DNA from: an uncultured Clostridia bacterium
Lineage (GTDB): Bacteria > Bacillota > Clostridia > TANB77 > CAG-508
DNA: 64,000 nucleotides
NCBI GenBank assembly: GCA_944392605.1
Contig: CALXXE010000003.1
Coordinates: 1 to 64,000, forward strand
Direction of reading: 5' to 3'
The notes beneath the pieces are model-generated. The model was not told where the DNA came from. It saw nothing but the letters and a program-made list of their open reading frames with translations, and ran no database searches. Numbering within the stretch: the stretch's first letter is position 1; each line of letters starts with the position of its first letter. This document shows, one piece after another, positions 17,326 through 27,184 of this stretch. The position numbers and the translations under genes are program-made.

Positions 17326-18402
17326 ATGATAAATGTAACTAGAAGCTTTATGCCACCAATGGAGGAATATGAGGAGTACTTAAAAAAAATATGGGATAGT
17401 AGATATTTAACAAATGAAGGACCTTTATTAAAACAGTTACAAAAACAATTAGAAGAATATCTAGGTGTAAATTATGTTAGTATGATGACAAACGGAACTA
17501 TATCTTTGCAAATGGCATTAAGAGCACTTGATATAGAAGATGGTGAAGTTATAACAACACCATTTTCATTTGTTGCAACAACAAGTTGTATTGTATGGGA
17601 AAGATGTAAACCAGTTTTTGTTGATATAGATAAAGATACTTTATGTATTGATGTAAATAAGATAGAAGAAGCAATTACAGATAAGACTAAAGCAATTATG
17701 GTTGTTCATGTATATGGATATCCTTGTGATGTTGAAAAAATACAAGAGATAGCAAATAAACATGGATTAAAAGTGATTTATGATGGTGCACATGCTTTTG
17801 GAAGTAGATATAAAGGCAAGAGTTTATTAAGCTACGGAGATATAAGTACATGTAGTTTTCATGCTACGAAATTGTTCCATACAATTGAAGGGGGAGCATG
17901 TATAACAAATAATAAAGAAACATATGAGAAATTGCAATCAATAAAAAATTTCGGAAGTGTAAATGGAAATTACGAGAATGTAGGTGTAAATGGAAAAATT
18001 ACAGAATTTAATGCTGCAATGGGATTAGCTAATTTTAAATATATAGAAAAAATAATAGAAGAAAGAAAAGAGATTTGTGAAACTTATGATGAACTTTTAA
18101 AAGAAAAAGTTATAAGACCTAAAGTTGTAGAAAATCTTGAATACAACTATATTTATTATCCAATAATTTTAAAAGATGAGGAAGAAACTTTAAAAGTTAT
18201 AGATGCCCTACATCAAAATGAAATTAATCCAAGAAGATATTTTTATCCTTCATTAAACACATTAAAATATATAACAGATAAAGGAAATTGTCCTATATCT
18301 GAAGATATTTCAAAAAGAGTGTTGTGTTTACCATTATATAATGGATTATCAAAAGAAGATGTAACAAAAATAAGTAATATAGTTATAAATAATATGGAAT
18401 AA
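17326..18402 (+). CDS. DegT/DnrJ/EryC1 sugar aminotransferase, VioA-like
   Basis: The start MINVTRSFMPP (358 residues) lies nine bases after AGGAG; an ATG three codons earlier abuts that site and is unlikely. A PLP-dependent enzyme: TNGTISLQMALRAL, TTPFSFVATTSCI, VYDGAHAFGSR-type aspartate (YDGAHAFG) and the PLP lysine in SFHATKLFHT near residue 182. The wording of these motifs is close to VioA, which makes dTDP-4-amino-4,6-dideoxyglucose (viosamine), rather than to 3-aminotransferases. With rfbA and rfbB before it and no rhamnose genes, this is the inferred product. Confidence 0.8.
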   Translation: MINVTRSFMPPMEEYEEYLKKIWDSRYLTNEGPLLKQLQKQLEEYLGVNYVSMMTNGTISLQMALRALDIEDGEVITTPFSFVATTSCIVWERCKPVFVDIDKDTLCIDVNKIEEAITDKTKAIMVVHVYGYPCDVEKIQEIANKHGLKVIYDGAHAFGSRYKGKSLLSYGDISTCSFHATKLFHTIEGGACITNNKETYEKLQSIKNFGSVNGNYENVGVNGKITEFNAAMGLANFKYIEKIIEERKEICETYDELLKEKVIRPKVVENLEYNYIYYPIILKDEEETLKVIDALHQNEINPRRYFYPSLNTLKYITDKGNCPISEDISKRVLCLPLYNGLSKEDVTKISNIVINNME

Positions 18403-18418
18403 TTAGGAGTGAATTAAA

Positions 18419-20740
18419 ATGAACAAACAAGAAATACCATTAATGTTTTGCTTTGATAATAATTATGTTATACCAGCGGCTGTAGCATTTTACTCATTAT
18501 TAGAGCATGCAAGCAAAGATTATAAATATACATTGTATGTCTTACACACAGATATATCATATGAGAATCAAGAAAAATTACAAGAAACAATAAAACCATT
18601 TTCAGATTTTGCAGAATTAATATTTGTAGATATGGAAAATAAATTTGAAGGATTATGGGAAAGAATTGCAACTAAAGGACATTTTTCTAAAGAGGTAATG
18701 TATAAGGTGTTGGTTGCCAGCATTTTTCCTAAATATGATAAAATAATTGTTTCAGATGTAGATGTGGTTTTTTTAAATGATATTTCACAAAGTTATTTTG
18801 ATTTAGATGTATCAGAAGACTATTATTTAGCTGGTGTTAAAATGATAGGAAAAATGAAATGGTATTTAGACCAATATTTACAGACTTTTACGGAAGAAGA
18901 AGTTGAGAAATTAAGTGGATTTTGTGGAGGATATATTGTATTTAACTTAAAAAAATTAAGAGAAGACAATATGGAAGAAAAGTTCATAAAGTGTTTTGAA
19001 ACAGAGGGATATAGAATAAATCAATTAGAGCAAGATGTATTAAACTTATGTTGTTATCCAAAAACTAAAAGATTACCTTTAAGATATATTGCTTGTTCAT
19101 ATATGTGGGATATATATAAAACAGATGAAGATAAAGAAACAGATGTGTATTATTCAAAAGAAGAGATAGAAGACGCTATGACTAATACAATACAATTACA
19201 TTATGCAACAAGCACAAAGCCTTGGAAGAATGTTGATAGTGCTAAGTCAGAAGTATGGTTTGAATATTTAGCTAAAACAAATTTCTTAAAAGAATATTTA
19301 CAAAAATTACCTAAACAAATTGTTTTACCAGAAGAAAGAGTTCAAGAGATAGAACAGAAAAGTAAAGAAAGAATTGCAAATGAGGTAAGAGCTGAGATTA
19401 CTGAGGAAGTAAGAAAGAGCTGTACTTTGAAATCAAAGATAAATAATAGGTTTGGAAAATATAGAATTTTTAGAATATGTAAATATATTTTAAAAAATCC
19501 GTTATTTTTATTTAAAAAATCTTTTTATCAAAAAGTTTATGAAAAAATAGATAAAAAATTAGATAAAAGAGATTTTACTTTAGTTATTTTTGATGATGCA
19601 TTTCCAAGTATATATACTCCTTTCCGCTATGAAGAATATATGGAATATATGAAAAATTTTGATAGAGTATATGCGTATACTACAGGTACATCATTTTTAG
19701 CATTAAATGAAAAAAGAAATGTCAAAGAGGTTATAGAAGAATTTGAACAAAGAAATCCAGAATATAAAGGAAGAGTATTTAAATTAAATTATGAAAACAA
19801 GAAGAGGTTAAGTGAATATAGAAACAAAATAGCTATTATAACTTTTTTACAAAATGTGCAAAATTCTGTTTATGATAATTTAGAATTATTAGAATTTTAT
19901 CAAATACCATTTATTTTTACTTTATATCCAGGAGGAGGTTTCATATTAAATAATGAAGAAAGTGATGAAAAATTAAGAAAAATATTTAAATCAAAATACT
20001 TTAGAAAAGTTATTGTAACACAAAAAATAACGTTTGATTATTTAATAAAGAATAATTTTTGTAAAGAAGAAGATATAGAATTTATATATGGTATAGTAAC
20101 ACCAGAAAACATATTAAATACTAAGTTAGATGGAAAGTTGTATTATAAAAAAGGTAAAGATACTATGGATTTATGTTTCGTAGCACATAAATATTGTGAA
20201 AGAGGTCTTGACAAAGGATATGATTTATTTATAGATCTTGCTAAAAAGATATATAAAAAATATGATAATATAAGATTTCATGTGATAGGTGGATTTTCTA
20301 AAGATGATATTGATGTAAAAGAACTAGGAGACAAAATAAGTTTTTATGGTATTTTATCATCAGAAGAGTTAATCGAATTATACAAAAAAATGGATATAAT
20401 AGTTTCACCTAATAGACCATTTAAATTGAGTAAAGGATCTTTTGATGGATTCCCAACAGGATCTTGTACTGAGGCTATGATAAATGGTGTCGCACTAATT
20501 TGCACAGATGAATTAAAAATGAATATAAAATTTGATAATAAAAAAGAAATTATTATTATAAAACCGGAAATTGAAGATTTAGAAAAAGAAGTAGAAGAAT
20601 TATATAATAATCCTGAAAATATAGAAAAAATAGCAAAAGCTGGTAGAGAAAAAGCTCTTGAAATTTATTCAAAAGATAACCAAATAAAACCAAGAATAAA
20701 ATTGATAAGAAAAGAAGCTAAAAGATATTATAAGTATTAA
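18419..20740 (+). CDS. Two-domain glycosyltransferase (GT8 + GT-B)
   Basis: 773 residues. Residues 1 to about 290 are a GT8-type retaining glycosyltransferase: MFCFDNNYVIPAAVAFYSLL, the metal-binding DVDVVF near 113-118 and CGGYIVFNLKKL. A linker (about 300-390) includes a charged helix. The second half (about 400-773) is a GT-B enzyme with DLCFVAHKYCERGLDKGYDL, FHVIGGFSKDD, FYGILSSEEL and a late GFPTGSCTEAMING. So one protein likely adds two sugars in sequence to the growing glycan. Confidence 0.8.
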   Translation: MNKQEIPLMFCFDNNYVIPAAVAFYSLLEHASKDYKYTLYVLHTDISYENQEKLQETIKPFSDFAELIFVDMENKFEGLWERIATKGHFSKEVMYKVLVASIFPKYDKIIVSDVDVVFLNDISQSYFDLDVSEDYYLAGVKMIGKMKWYLDQYLQTFTEEEVEKLSGFCGGYIVFNLKKLREDNMEEKFIKCFETEGYRINQLEQDVLNLCCYPKTKRLPLRYIACSYMWDIYKTDEDKETDVYYSKEEIEDAMTNTIQLHYATSTKPWKNVDSAKSEVWFEYLAKTNFLKEYLQKLPKQIVLPEERVQEIEQKSKERIANEVRAEITEEVRKSCTLKSKINNRFGKYRIFRICKYILKNPLFLFKKSFYQKVYEKIDKKLDKRDFTLVIFDDAFPSIYTPFRYEEYMEYMKNFDRVYAYTTGTSFLALNEKRNVKEVIEEFEQRNPEYKGRVFKLNYENKKRLSEYRNKIAIITFLQNVQNSVYDNLELLEFYQIPFIFTLYPGGGFILNNEESDEKLRKIFKSKYFRKVIVTQKITFDYLIKNNFCKEEDIEFIYGIVTPENILNTKLDGKLYYKKGKDTMDLCFVAHKYCERGLDKGYDLFIDLAKKIYKKYDNIRFHVIGGFSKDDIDVKELGDKISFYGILSSEELIELYKKMDIIVSPNRPFKLSKGSFDGFPTGSCTEAMINGVALICTDELKMNIKFDNKKEIIIIKPEIEDLEKEVEELYNNPENIEKIAKAGREKALEIYSKDNQIKPRIKLIRKEAKRYYKY

Positions 20741-20754
20741 TACAAGGAGAGAAA

Positions 20755-21774
20755 GTGAAAGAAAAACAAAGAGATATAATAATTGATTCGTTAAGAGGAA
20801 TAGCTGTTTTAGCGGTTTTACTAGGACACTCAATACAAAGAGGATTAGTTACAAACTATGAAACAAATATTGTATTTAAAATAATATATAGTTTTCATAT
20901 GCCACTTTTTATGGTGCTTTCAGGTTATTCTCTTTGTAAATATACAAAAAAATATGATATAAATTTTATAAAGAAAAGATTTTTTAGATTAATTATACCA
21001 ACTATAGTATGGAGTTATTTAATTTATTTTGTTAGAGGATTTGAATTTGTTGGGATAAAAGAATTTATAGCATTTCCGAACTCTTTGCTAGAATATACAA
21101 AAACATTATTTTGGCATCCAGATTATATTATTTGGTTTTTATATATAGTATTTTTAAGTACAATAATAATATTTATACAAAGAAAAGTTATTAATGAAAA
21201 ATACAAAAAAACATCAATATTTTTCACTATGTTAATAATAATGGTAATATATTTAATTCCAAAAGAAAATTTTGGAATTGCTAGATTACAAATCTATTTT
21301 CCAATTTTCGCTTTTGGATATTATATAAGTATGTATTTTGAGAGTGTAAAAAAATATTTGAAATGGCTAACATTGCCAAGTATCATTATTTATTTAATAG
21401 TCTTTCCTATGTATAATGTGATTATTGATAATGTAATTATATTTTATATAATATCTACAAGTGCAATTATAATATTATATAATTTAGTTGAATTATTAAA
21501 AAATAATAAAATAAATATGATTTTAGGATATTTTGGTAAAAAGTCTTTAGAAATTTATTTATGTCAATGTGTATGTCTTAATATTGGACTTGGAAGAGGT
21601 TTATTAAGGGTTATTACTATTTTTATTACAGCTACAGCAATTTCTATAATACTTGCAGAGATTACAAATAGATTTTATATTACTAAGATGTTACTTTATG
21701 GATATATAGGAAAGAAAGGTGAAGATAATGTCAAGTTTTTATTCAAAAGAAGAACTAAAGAAAATAGGATTTAA
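20755..21774 (+). CDS. Membrane acyltransferase (acyltransferase_3 family)
   Basis: 339 residues starting at GTG behind AAGGAGAG. About ten membrane helices. The family signature is at the start: RDIIIDSLRGIAVLAVLLGH (catalytic His 23-24 region) and YSFHMPLFMVLSGYSL. Such enzymes O-acetylate or otherwise acylate surface polysaccharide on the outer face. Its last 47 bases overlap the next gene, pointing to coupling. Confidence 0.85.
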   Translation: MKEKQRDIIIDSLRGIAVLAVLLGHSIQRGLVTNYETNIVFKIIYSFHMPLFMVLSGYSLCKYTKKYDINFIKKRFFRLIIPTIVWSYLIYFVRGFEFVGIKEFIAFPNSLLEYTKTLFWHPDYIIWFLYIVFLSTIIIFIQRKVINEKYKKTSIFFTMLIIMVIYLIPKENFGIARLQIYFPIFAFGYYISMYFESVKKYLKWLTLPSIIIYLIVFPMYNVIIDNVIIFYIISTSAIIILYNLVELLKNNKINMILGYFGKKSLEIYLCQCVCLNIGLGRGLLRVITIFITATAISIILAEITNRFYITKMLLYGYIGKKGEDNVKFLFKRRTKENRI

Positions 21775-22276
21775 AAGTTTGGGAAAGGAAGTTTATATAA
21801 GTAAGAAAACAAGTATATATGGAGCAGATAAAATAAGTATAGGAAGTCATGTTAGAATTGATGATTTTTGTATTTTATCAGGTAATATAGAAGTTGGAAA
21901 CTATGTTCATATAGGAGCATATGTTGCTTTATATGGAAAAGAAGGAATAAAAATAAATGATTTTTGTGGATGTTCTGCAAGATGCACAATTTATAGTGCA
22001 ACAGATGATTTTTCTGGAGAATATATGGTAAGTCCAATGGTTCCTGAAGAACTTACAAATGTAACAGGAGGAATAGTTACATTAGAAAAGTTTGTTCAAT
22101 TAGGAGCAAATACTGTTGTTATGCCAAATCTTACAATAGGAGAAGGAACAAGTGTTGGAGCAATGTCTTTTGTAAATAAGAGTTTAGATAAATGGGGGAT
22201 ATATATAGGAATCCCATGTAAGAAATTAAAAGATAGGAAAAGAAATATTGAAAATTTAAGTAAAAATTTAAAATAA
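21728..22276 (+). CDS. Hexapeptide-repeat acetyltransferase
   Basis: The ATG at 21728 (MSSFYSKEELKKIGFK, 182 residues) is placed seven bases after AAAGG and lies inside the upstream gene; a GTG three codons earlier is less likely. The body is a left-handed beta-helix: ISIGSHVRIDDFCILSG, IEVGNYVHIGAYVALYG, FVQLGANTVVMPNLTIGEGT and SVGAMSFVNKSL, as in sugar O- or N-acetyltransferases. Given the aminotransferase upstream, N-acetylation of the dTDP-amino sugar is attractive, but O-acetylation is equally possible. Confidence 0.82.
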   Translation: MSSFYSKEELKKIGFKSLGKEVYISKKTSIYGADKISIGSHVRIDDFCILSGNIEVGNYVHIGAYVALYGKEGIKINDFCGCSARCTIYSATDDFSGEYMVSPMVPEELTNVTGGIVTLEKFVQLGANTVVMPNLTIGEGTSVGAMSFVNKSLDKWGIYIGIPCKKLKDRKRNIENLSKNLK

Positions 22277-22288
22277 GGGGAGAAAATT

Positions 22289-23341
22289 ATGAAATTAACT
22301 GTGGTTACAACTACTTATAATCAAGAAAAATATATAGGACAAGCAATAGATGGAATGCTTATGCAAAAAACTAGTTTTCCTTTTCAAATAGTAATAAGCA
22401 ACGACTCTTCGACAGATAGAACAGGAGATATTTTAAAAGAGTATGAAGAAAAATATCCAGATAAAATAAAAATTATAAATAATGAAAAAAATTTGGGAGC
22501 AATGGGAAACTTTATAAATACTTTATCAAATATAAAAGATACAGAATATGTAGCTTTGTGTGATGGAGATGATTTCTGGACAAATGAAAACAAATTACAA
22601 AAACAAGTGGATTTTTTAGATAATAATAAAGAATTTAATATTTGTTTCCATAAAGCAAAGTTATTTTATGAAAATAATGAAAAAGAAGAAAGTATAATTC
22701 CAGAATTTGAAGAAGAAGTAACAACAATAGATGATTTAGTTAAAAGTAACTATATAGTAGCAAATAGTGTTGTTTATAGATGGAAGTTTAACGATAAAAA
22801 TTTAAAAGAAATTTTCCCAGAAGATATAGCACCTGGTGATTATTATATACATCTATTACATGCACAAGATGGAAAAATAAAGATGATGAATGAAGTTATG
22901 TCAGCATATAGAAGGCATGAAGGAGGAATGTGGTGGAGTAACGATGCTAAAAATAAAGAACAATTTACTTTAGAATATGGAAGGAAATTTTTAAATTTCT
23001 ATAATGCAGCAGATAATCATATGAAATTACCACAAAATGCTTTTTATGAGCAAAGAAAAGATATTATTTATAATATTATTGTTACATATACTAAAAATGA
23101 TAAATTACAAGAATTAAATGAAGTAATAAAAAGTAAAAAAGATAAAGAAATTTTTAATTCTTGTATGAAAGATATAGTTAATAGAAATGTTTGGTTTTTA
23201 GATTATTTAATTAATAAAGAAGACGAAGAAAAGAGATTACAAAAAGAAAGAGAAGAAAACGAAGAAATTAGGAGAAGATTAGAACAAATAGAAAATTCAA
23301 GATGGTGGAAATTAAGGGGCATTATAAAAGGAAAAAAATAA
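22289..23341 (+). CDS. GT2-family glycosyltransferase
   Basis: 350 residues. GT-A fold: MKLTVVTTTYNQEKYIGQAI, VISNDSSTDRTGDI, the DxD as LCDGDDFW near residue 94, then a C-terminal charged coiled coil (about 310-335) ending in SRWWKLRG, an ending common in surface glycosyltransferases. It is the last gene of the long glycan operon. Substrate unknown. Confidence 0.85.
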   Translation: MKLTVVTTTYNQEKYIGQAIDGMLMQKTSFPFQIVISNDSSTDRTGDILKEYEEKYPDKIKIINNEKNLGAMGNFINTLSNIKDTEYVALCDGDDFWTNENKLQKQVDFLDNNKEFNICFHKAKLFYENNEKEESIIPEFEEEVTTIDDLVKSNYIVANSVVYRWKFNDKNLKEIFPEDIAPGDYYIHLLHAQDGKIKMMNEVMSAYRRHEGGMWWSNDAKNKEQFTLEYGRKFLNFYNAADNHMKLPQNAFYEQRKDIIYNIIVTYTKNDKLQELNEVIKSKKDKEIFNSCMKDIVNRNVWFLDYLINKEDEEKRLQKEREENEEIRRRLEQIENSRWWKLRGIIKGKK

Positions 23342-23369
23342 TCCAATTTTTGTAAAAAATTAAAAAATG

Positions 23370-23398
23370 TTGACAATAATTTTTGGGTTTTATATAAT
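23370..23398 (+). promoter_or_regulatory. Consensus promoter of the amidase gene
   Basis: TTGACA (23370-23375), exactly 17 bases, TATAAT (23393-23398). Confidence 0.88.
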
Positions 23399-23448
23399 AA
23401 ATTTACAATGGGCTTTTTAATAAGGAAGATTGTAAATTTATTTTTTTA
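23399..23448 (+). promoter_or_regulatory. 5'-UTR hairpin with T run (possible attenuator)
   Basis: AAATTTACAAT (23399-23409) and ATTGTAAATTT (23429-23439) form a perfect 11-bp stem right at the predicted transcription start, followed by ATTTTTTTAG and then the ribosome site AGGGGG. It has terminator shape inside the leader. It may cut early transcripts or simply protect the 5' end. Confidence 0.5.
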
Positions 23449-23463
23449 GGGGGAAGAAAAACT

Positions 23464-26400
23464 ATGAGTAAATTCATCAAAAGGATGTTAATAATGATAT
23501 TTACAATCCTTATGATAATTGGAATTGCAAGTGTATCTAATGCGGCAGAAGATGTTATAGTTGCACTTGATCCAGGACATGGAGGAAATGATTCAGGAGC
23601 AGTAGGAGGAAATTTAGTTGAAAAAGAATTAACATGGAAAATAGCAACTAGGGTAAAGGAAATATTAGATGCTGAACCAGGAATAACGGGAGTCTTAACA
23701 AAAGACTATAATGAAAGTTTAGATAGAGAGACAAGAGCTAGAAGAGCGTTAGCAAATGGAGCTGATTTATTAGTAAGTTTTCATATCAACTCAAATGGTT
23801 CATCAAATAGTTTATCAGGTGCAGAGGTATATATAACTCATGATACTACACAAAAAAGATTTTATGAATATTCTAATATATTAGGATTAGATATTTTACA
23901 AAATTTAAGAAATGTAGGAGTACCTTCACATTCATCAAAACCTCTAACAAGAGTAGGAGCTGACTGGGACGTATATCAAGACGGAGTAATTGCAGATTAT
24001 TATGGAATAATTAGTTGGCCAATGCATCTTGGAATACCAGGAATGATAATTGAACATGCATTTATAAATAATCCTTATGATAGAGCAAATTATTTAAATG
24101 ATAATATGCTAAATAAAATGGCAGAAGCTGATGCTAAGGCAATTATTGAAAATAAGGAATTATTTAGAATAGATAAAACTAAAAATACAGTACAAGCGGT
24201 TTTAAATAACATATATTATGATAGTAATACTGGAAGTGTAAAAGGAACATTATTATATGATGAGTTAATAAATAATAGGGTTTTTGACCAGACAAATCCA
24301 ATTGTAAATTTAGTCTCAACAGATGGAAGAGTTAAAGTGCAAGGTAGTGTAACAAAAGATGCAGCTTATACATATAGTTATGATATTAATATAATGAATT
24401 TAGATCCATATAAAGAATATGTATTGCAAGTAGAAACACCAAATAAAGGTGCAATTCCATATAATAGTACACTTAACTTATCATTACCAACAGGAAGACT
24501 AGGAACGATATATGGAATGGAAATAGATATTGAAAATAATAAAATGAAATTTAATGCACCACCATATGATGGATATGTAAATGCGTATTCACTTTCAGAC
24601 ATAACAACAAATGGAGATAGAATAGAAGGAAGATTAGTAGTACAAGAATGGTTAAATGGAGTAACTCAAGAAGAACCAAAAACAAATCCAAAAGTTATGT
24701 TAGTTGCAGAAGATGGAACAGAAATTAATTGCGAAGTAGGATTTATTGAGCCATATGTTTATGGATTTAGTTGCAAAAATCAATACATAGATAAGTCTAA
24801 AAAATACGAAGTATATGTAGAATCAGGAACAGATAAAAACATTAGTAGCCACAGAAAAGTAAAGATAGAATATAATGACAAGCAAATAGGATTTTTAGAT
24901 GTATATACAGTAAGTATAGTAAATGGAAAATTACAATTTGTTTATGATGGATATATTACAAGTAGTGAGTATTCAGAAATTACTTTAAAAGGAAGAAATG
25001 TAAGTGGACAACTATTAGTACAAGAATGGTTAAATGGAACAGAGCAAATAGAACCAACAACATTACCAAAATTAGTAATAAAAAATAATACTGGAACAGA
25101 AGTAAAAGAACTAATAATGACTTATGTAGAGCCATATGTATATAGTTATAATATAGATATAGGTGATTTACAACAAGGAGAATATACTTTTGAATTACAA
25201 GGAACAAATCCAGCAAATACAAGTAATCATCAAAAGATAATAATTAATTTCAAAAATAAAGAATTAGGAAGATTAGGAAATAATGAAATAAAAATACTAG
25301 ATAATAAATTAGTAATAGAATCTGAAAGTACAAATTATGACGGATATATGACAAGTAGTGAGTACAAAAATGTTACATTAAATGGAAGCAAAATAAGTGG
25401 ACAATTAGTAGTACAAGAATGGTTAAATGGAACAGAGCAAATAGAACCAACAACATTACCAAAACTAGTAATAAAAAATAATACTGGAACAGAAGTAAAA
25501 GAATTAACAATGACTTATGTAGAACCATATGTATATAGCTATAGTATAGATATAAGTGATTTAAGTGATGGAGAATATTTGTATGAAGTACAAGGAACAA
25601 ATCCAAATAATATAAGTAATCATCAAAAAGTAGAAATACAATTAAATAGTCAAGAAGTAGGACAAATAGGAAATAAAGAAATAAAAGTACAATCAGGAAA
25701 ATTAGTAATAGAAGAAGTAGATAATAGCTATGACGGATATATGACAAGTAGTGAGTACAAAAATGTAAGATTAGATGGAAGCAAAATAAGTGGACAATTA
25801 GTAGTACAAGAATGGTTAAATGGAACAAAACAAATAAGACCACAAACACTACCAAAACTAGTAATAAAAAATAGTTCTGGAGTGGAAGTAAAAGAAGTAA
25901 TAATGACTTATGTAGAACCATATGTATATAGCTATAGTATAGATATAAGTAATTTAAGTGATGGAGAATATTTGTATGAAGTACAAGGAACAAATCCAAA
26001 TAATATAAGTACTCATCAAAAAGTAGAAATACAATTAAATAGCCAAGAAGTAGGACAAATAGGAAATAAAGAAATAAAAGTACAATCAGGAAAATTAGTA
26101 ATAGAAGAAGTAGATAATAGCTATGACGGATATATGACAAGTAGTGAGTACAAAAATGTAAGATTAGATGGAAGCAAAATAAGTGGACAATTAGTAGTAC
26201 AAGAATGGTTAAATGGAACAAAACAAATAAGACCACAAACACTACCAAAACTAGTAATAAAAAATAGTTCTGGAGTGGAAGTAAAAGAAGTAATAATGAC
26301 TTATGTAGAACCATATGTATATAGCTATAGTATAGATATAAGTAATTTAAGTGATGGAGAATATTTGTATGAAGTACAAGGAACAAATCCAAATAATATA

Positions 26401-27066
26401 AGTACTCATCAAAAAGTAGAAATACAATTAAATAGCCAAGAAGTAGGACAAATAGGAAATAAAGAAATAAAAGTACAATCAGGAAAATTAGTAATAGAAG
26501 AAGTAGATAATAGCTATGACGGATATATGACAAGTAGTGAGTACAAAAATGTAAGATTAGATGGAAGCAAAATAAGTGGACAATTAGTAGTACAAGAATG
26601 GTTAAATGGAACAAAACAAATAAGACCACAAACACTACCAAAACTAGTAATAAAAAATAGTTTGGGAGTAGAAGTAAAAGAAGTAATAATGACTTATGTA
26701 GAACCATATGTATATAGCTATAGTATAGATATAAGCAATTTAGGTGATGGAGAATATTTGTATGAAGTACAAGGAACAAATCCAAATAATATAAGTAATC
26801 ATCAAAATGTAATAGTAGAATTAAAAGATAAAGCACTAGGAAATATAGGAAACTATGAAGTTAAAATAATTAATGGAAAATTAGTTATAGCAGAAATTGA
26901 AAAGAAATCAAAAGAAGTACAAAATACTATTATAAATATTGAAGAAGATAAAAAACAAGAAGAAAAAGAAAGTAAAGAAGTAGAAGTAACAGAAGATAAA
27001 AAACAGGAAGAATTATTAAATTCTAATGAATTACAAAAAGAAAAAGTAGTAGATGTAAAAGAATAA
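23464..27066 (+). CDS. Secreted N-acetylmuramoyl-L-alanine amidase with tandem repeats
   Basis: 1200 residues. Signal peptide 1-28 (ends SNAAE). Residues about 32-235 are a zinc amidase of the Amidase_3 type: ALDPGHGGNDSGAV (His near 39), the Glu in NLVEKELTW, LLVSFHINSNGS (second His near 108) and MIIEHAFINN (catalytic Glu near 198). It cuts the bond between muramic acid and the stem peptide. From about 242 to 1145 come seven related repeats, six of which begin YDGY (residues 368, 494, 625, 756, 887 and 1018). A charged Lys/Glu tail ends the protein. The repeats probably bind the wall. The next gene carries the same repeats. Confidence 0.88.
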   Translation: MSKFIKRMLIMIFTILMIIGIASVSNAAEDVIVALDPGHGGNDSGAVGGNLVEKELTWKIATRVKEILDAEPGITGVLTKDYNESLDRETRARRALANGADLLVSFHINSNGSSNSLSGAEVYITHDTTQKRFYEYSNILGLDILQNLRNVGVPSHSSKPLTRVGADWDVYQDGVIADYYGIISWPMHLGIPGMIIEHAFINNPYDRANYLNDNMLNKMAEADAKAIIENKELFRIDKTKNTVQAVLNNIYYDSNTGSVKGTLLYDELINNRVFDQTNPIVNLVSTDGRVKVQGSVTKDAAYTYSYDINIMNLDPYKEYVLQVETPNKGAIPYNSTLNLSLPTGRLGTIYGMEIDIENNKMKFNAPPYDGYVNAYSLSDITTNGDRIEGRLVVQEWLNGVTQEEPKTNPKVMLVAEDGTEINCEVGFIEPYVYGFSCKNQYIDKSKKYEVYVESGTDKNISSHRKVKIEYNDKQIGFLDVYTVSIVNGKLQFVYDGYITSSEYSEITLKGRNVSGQLLVQEWLNGTEQIEPTTLPKLVIKNNTGTEVKELIMTYVEPYVYSYNIDIGDLQQGEYTFELQGTNPANTSNHQKIIINFKNKELGRLGNNEIKILDNKLVIESESTNYDGYMTSSEYKNVTLNGSKISGQLVVQEWLNGTEQIEPTTLPKLVIKNNTGTEVKELTMTYVEPYVYSYSIDISDLSDGEYLYEVQGTNPNNISNHQKVEIQLNSQEVGQIGNKEIKVQSGKLVIEEVDNSYDGYMTSSEYKNVRLDGSKISGQLVVQEWLNGTKQIRPQTLPKLVIKNSSGVEVKEVIMTYVEPYVYSYSIDISNLSDGEYLYEVQGTNPNNISTHQKVEIQLNSQEVGQIGNKEIKVQSGKLVIEEVDNSYDGYMTSSEYKNVRLDGSKISGQLVVQEWLNGTKQIRPQTLPKLVIKNSSGVEVKEVIMTYVEPYVYSYSIDISNLSDGEYLYEVQGTNPNNISTHQKVEIQLNSQEVGQIGNKEIKVQSGKLVIEEVDNSYDGYMTSSEYKNVRLDGSKISGQLVVQEWLNGTKQIRPQTLPKLVIKNSLGVEVKEVIMTYVEPYVYSYSIDISNLGDGEYLYEVQGTNPNNISNHQNVIVELKDKALGNIGNYEVKIINGKLVIAEIEKKSKEVQNTIINIEEDKKQEEKESKEVEVTEDKKQEELLNSNELQKEKVVDVKE
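24565..26898 (+). repeat. Tandem 378-393-bp coding repeats in the amidase
   Basis: Six units start at YDGY codons 24565, 24943, 25336, 25729, 26122 and 26515; the first spacing is 378 bases and all later ones exactly 393 (131 codons). Units at 25729 and 26122 look identical at the DNA level, and the 26515 unit differs at a few bases. Each unit carries SGQLVVQEWLNGT and TYVEPYVYSYSIDI. A degenerate seventh unit lies before them. Confidence 0.9.
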
Positions 27067-27070
27067 AAAT

Positions 27071-27106
27071 AAAGGGATGATTCTAATTTAGAGTCATTCC
27101 TTTTTG
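27071..27106 (+). terminator. Terminator of the amidase gene
   Basis: AAAGGGATGA...CTAA pairs imperfectly with TAGAG..TCATTCCTTT, followed by five T. Confidence 0.75.
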
Positions 27107-27130
27107 TAAAAAAAATTCACAAAAAATATG

Positions 27131-27159
27131 TTGAAAAATGTCTAAAAATAATATATACT
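27131..27159 (+). promoter_or_regulatory. Promoter of the glucosaminidase gene
   Basis: TTGAAA (27131-27136), 17 bases, TATACT (27154-27159), close before GGGAGGAG and the ATG. Confidence 0.75.
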
Positions 27160-27184
27160 ACCTAAGATGGGAGGAGAATAACAA

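Noticed and set aside
25373-26836. Long minus-strand open frame of almost pure Leu/Tyr/His across the amidase repeats (and a similar one at 29406-30476)
   Set aside because: It is the shadow of the repeated plus-strand coding units; composition is unlike a protein and there is no ribosome site.
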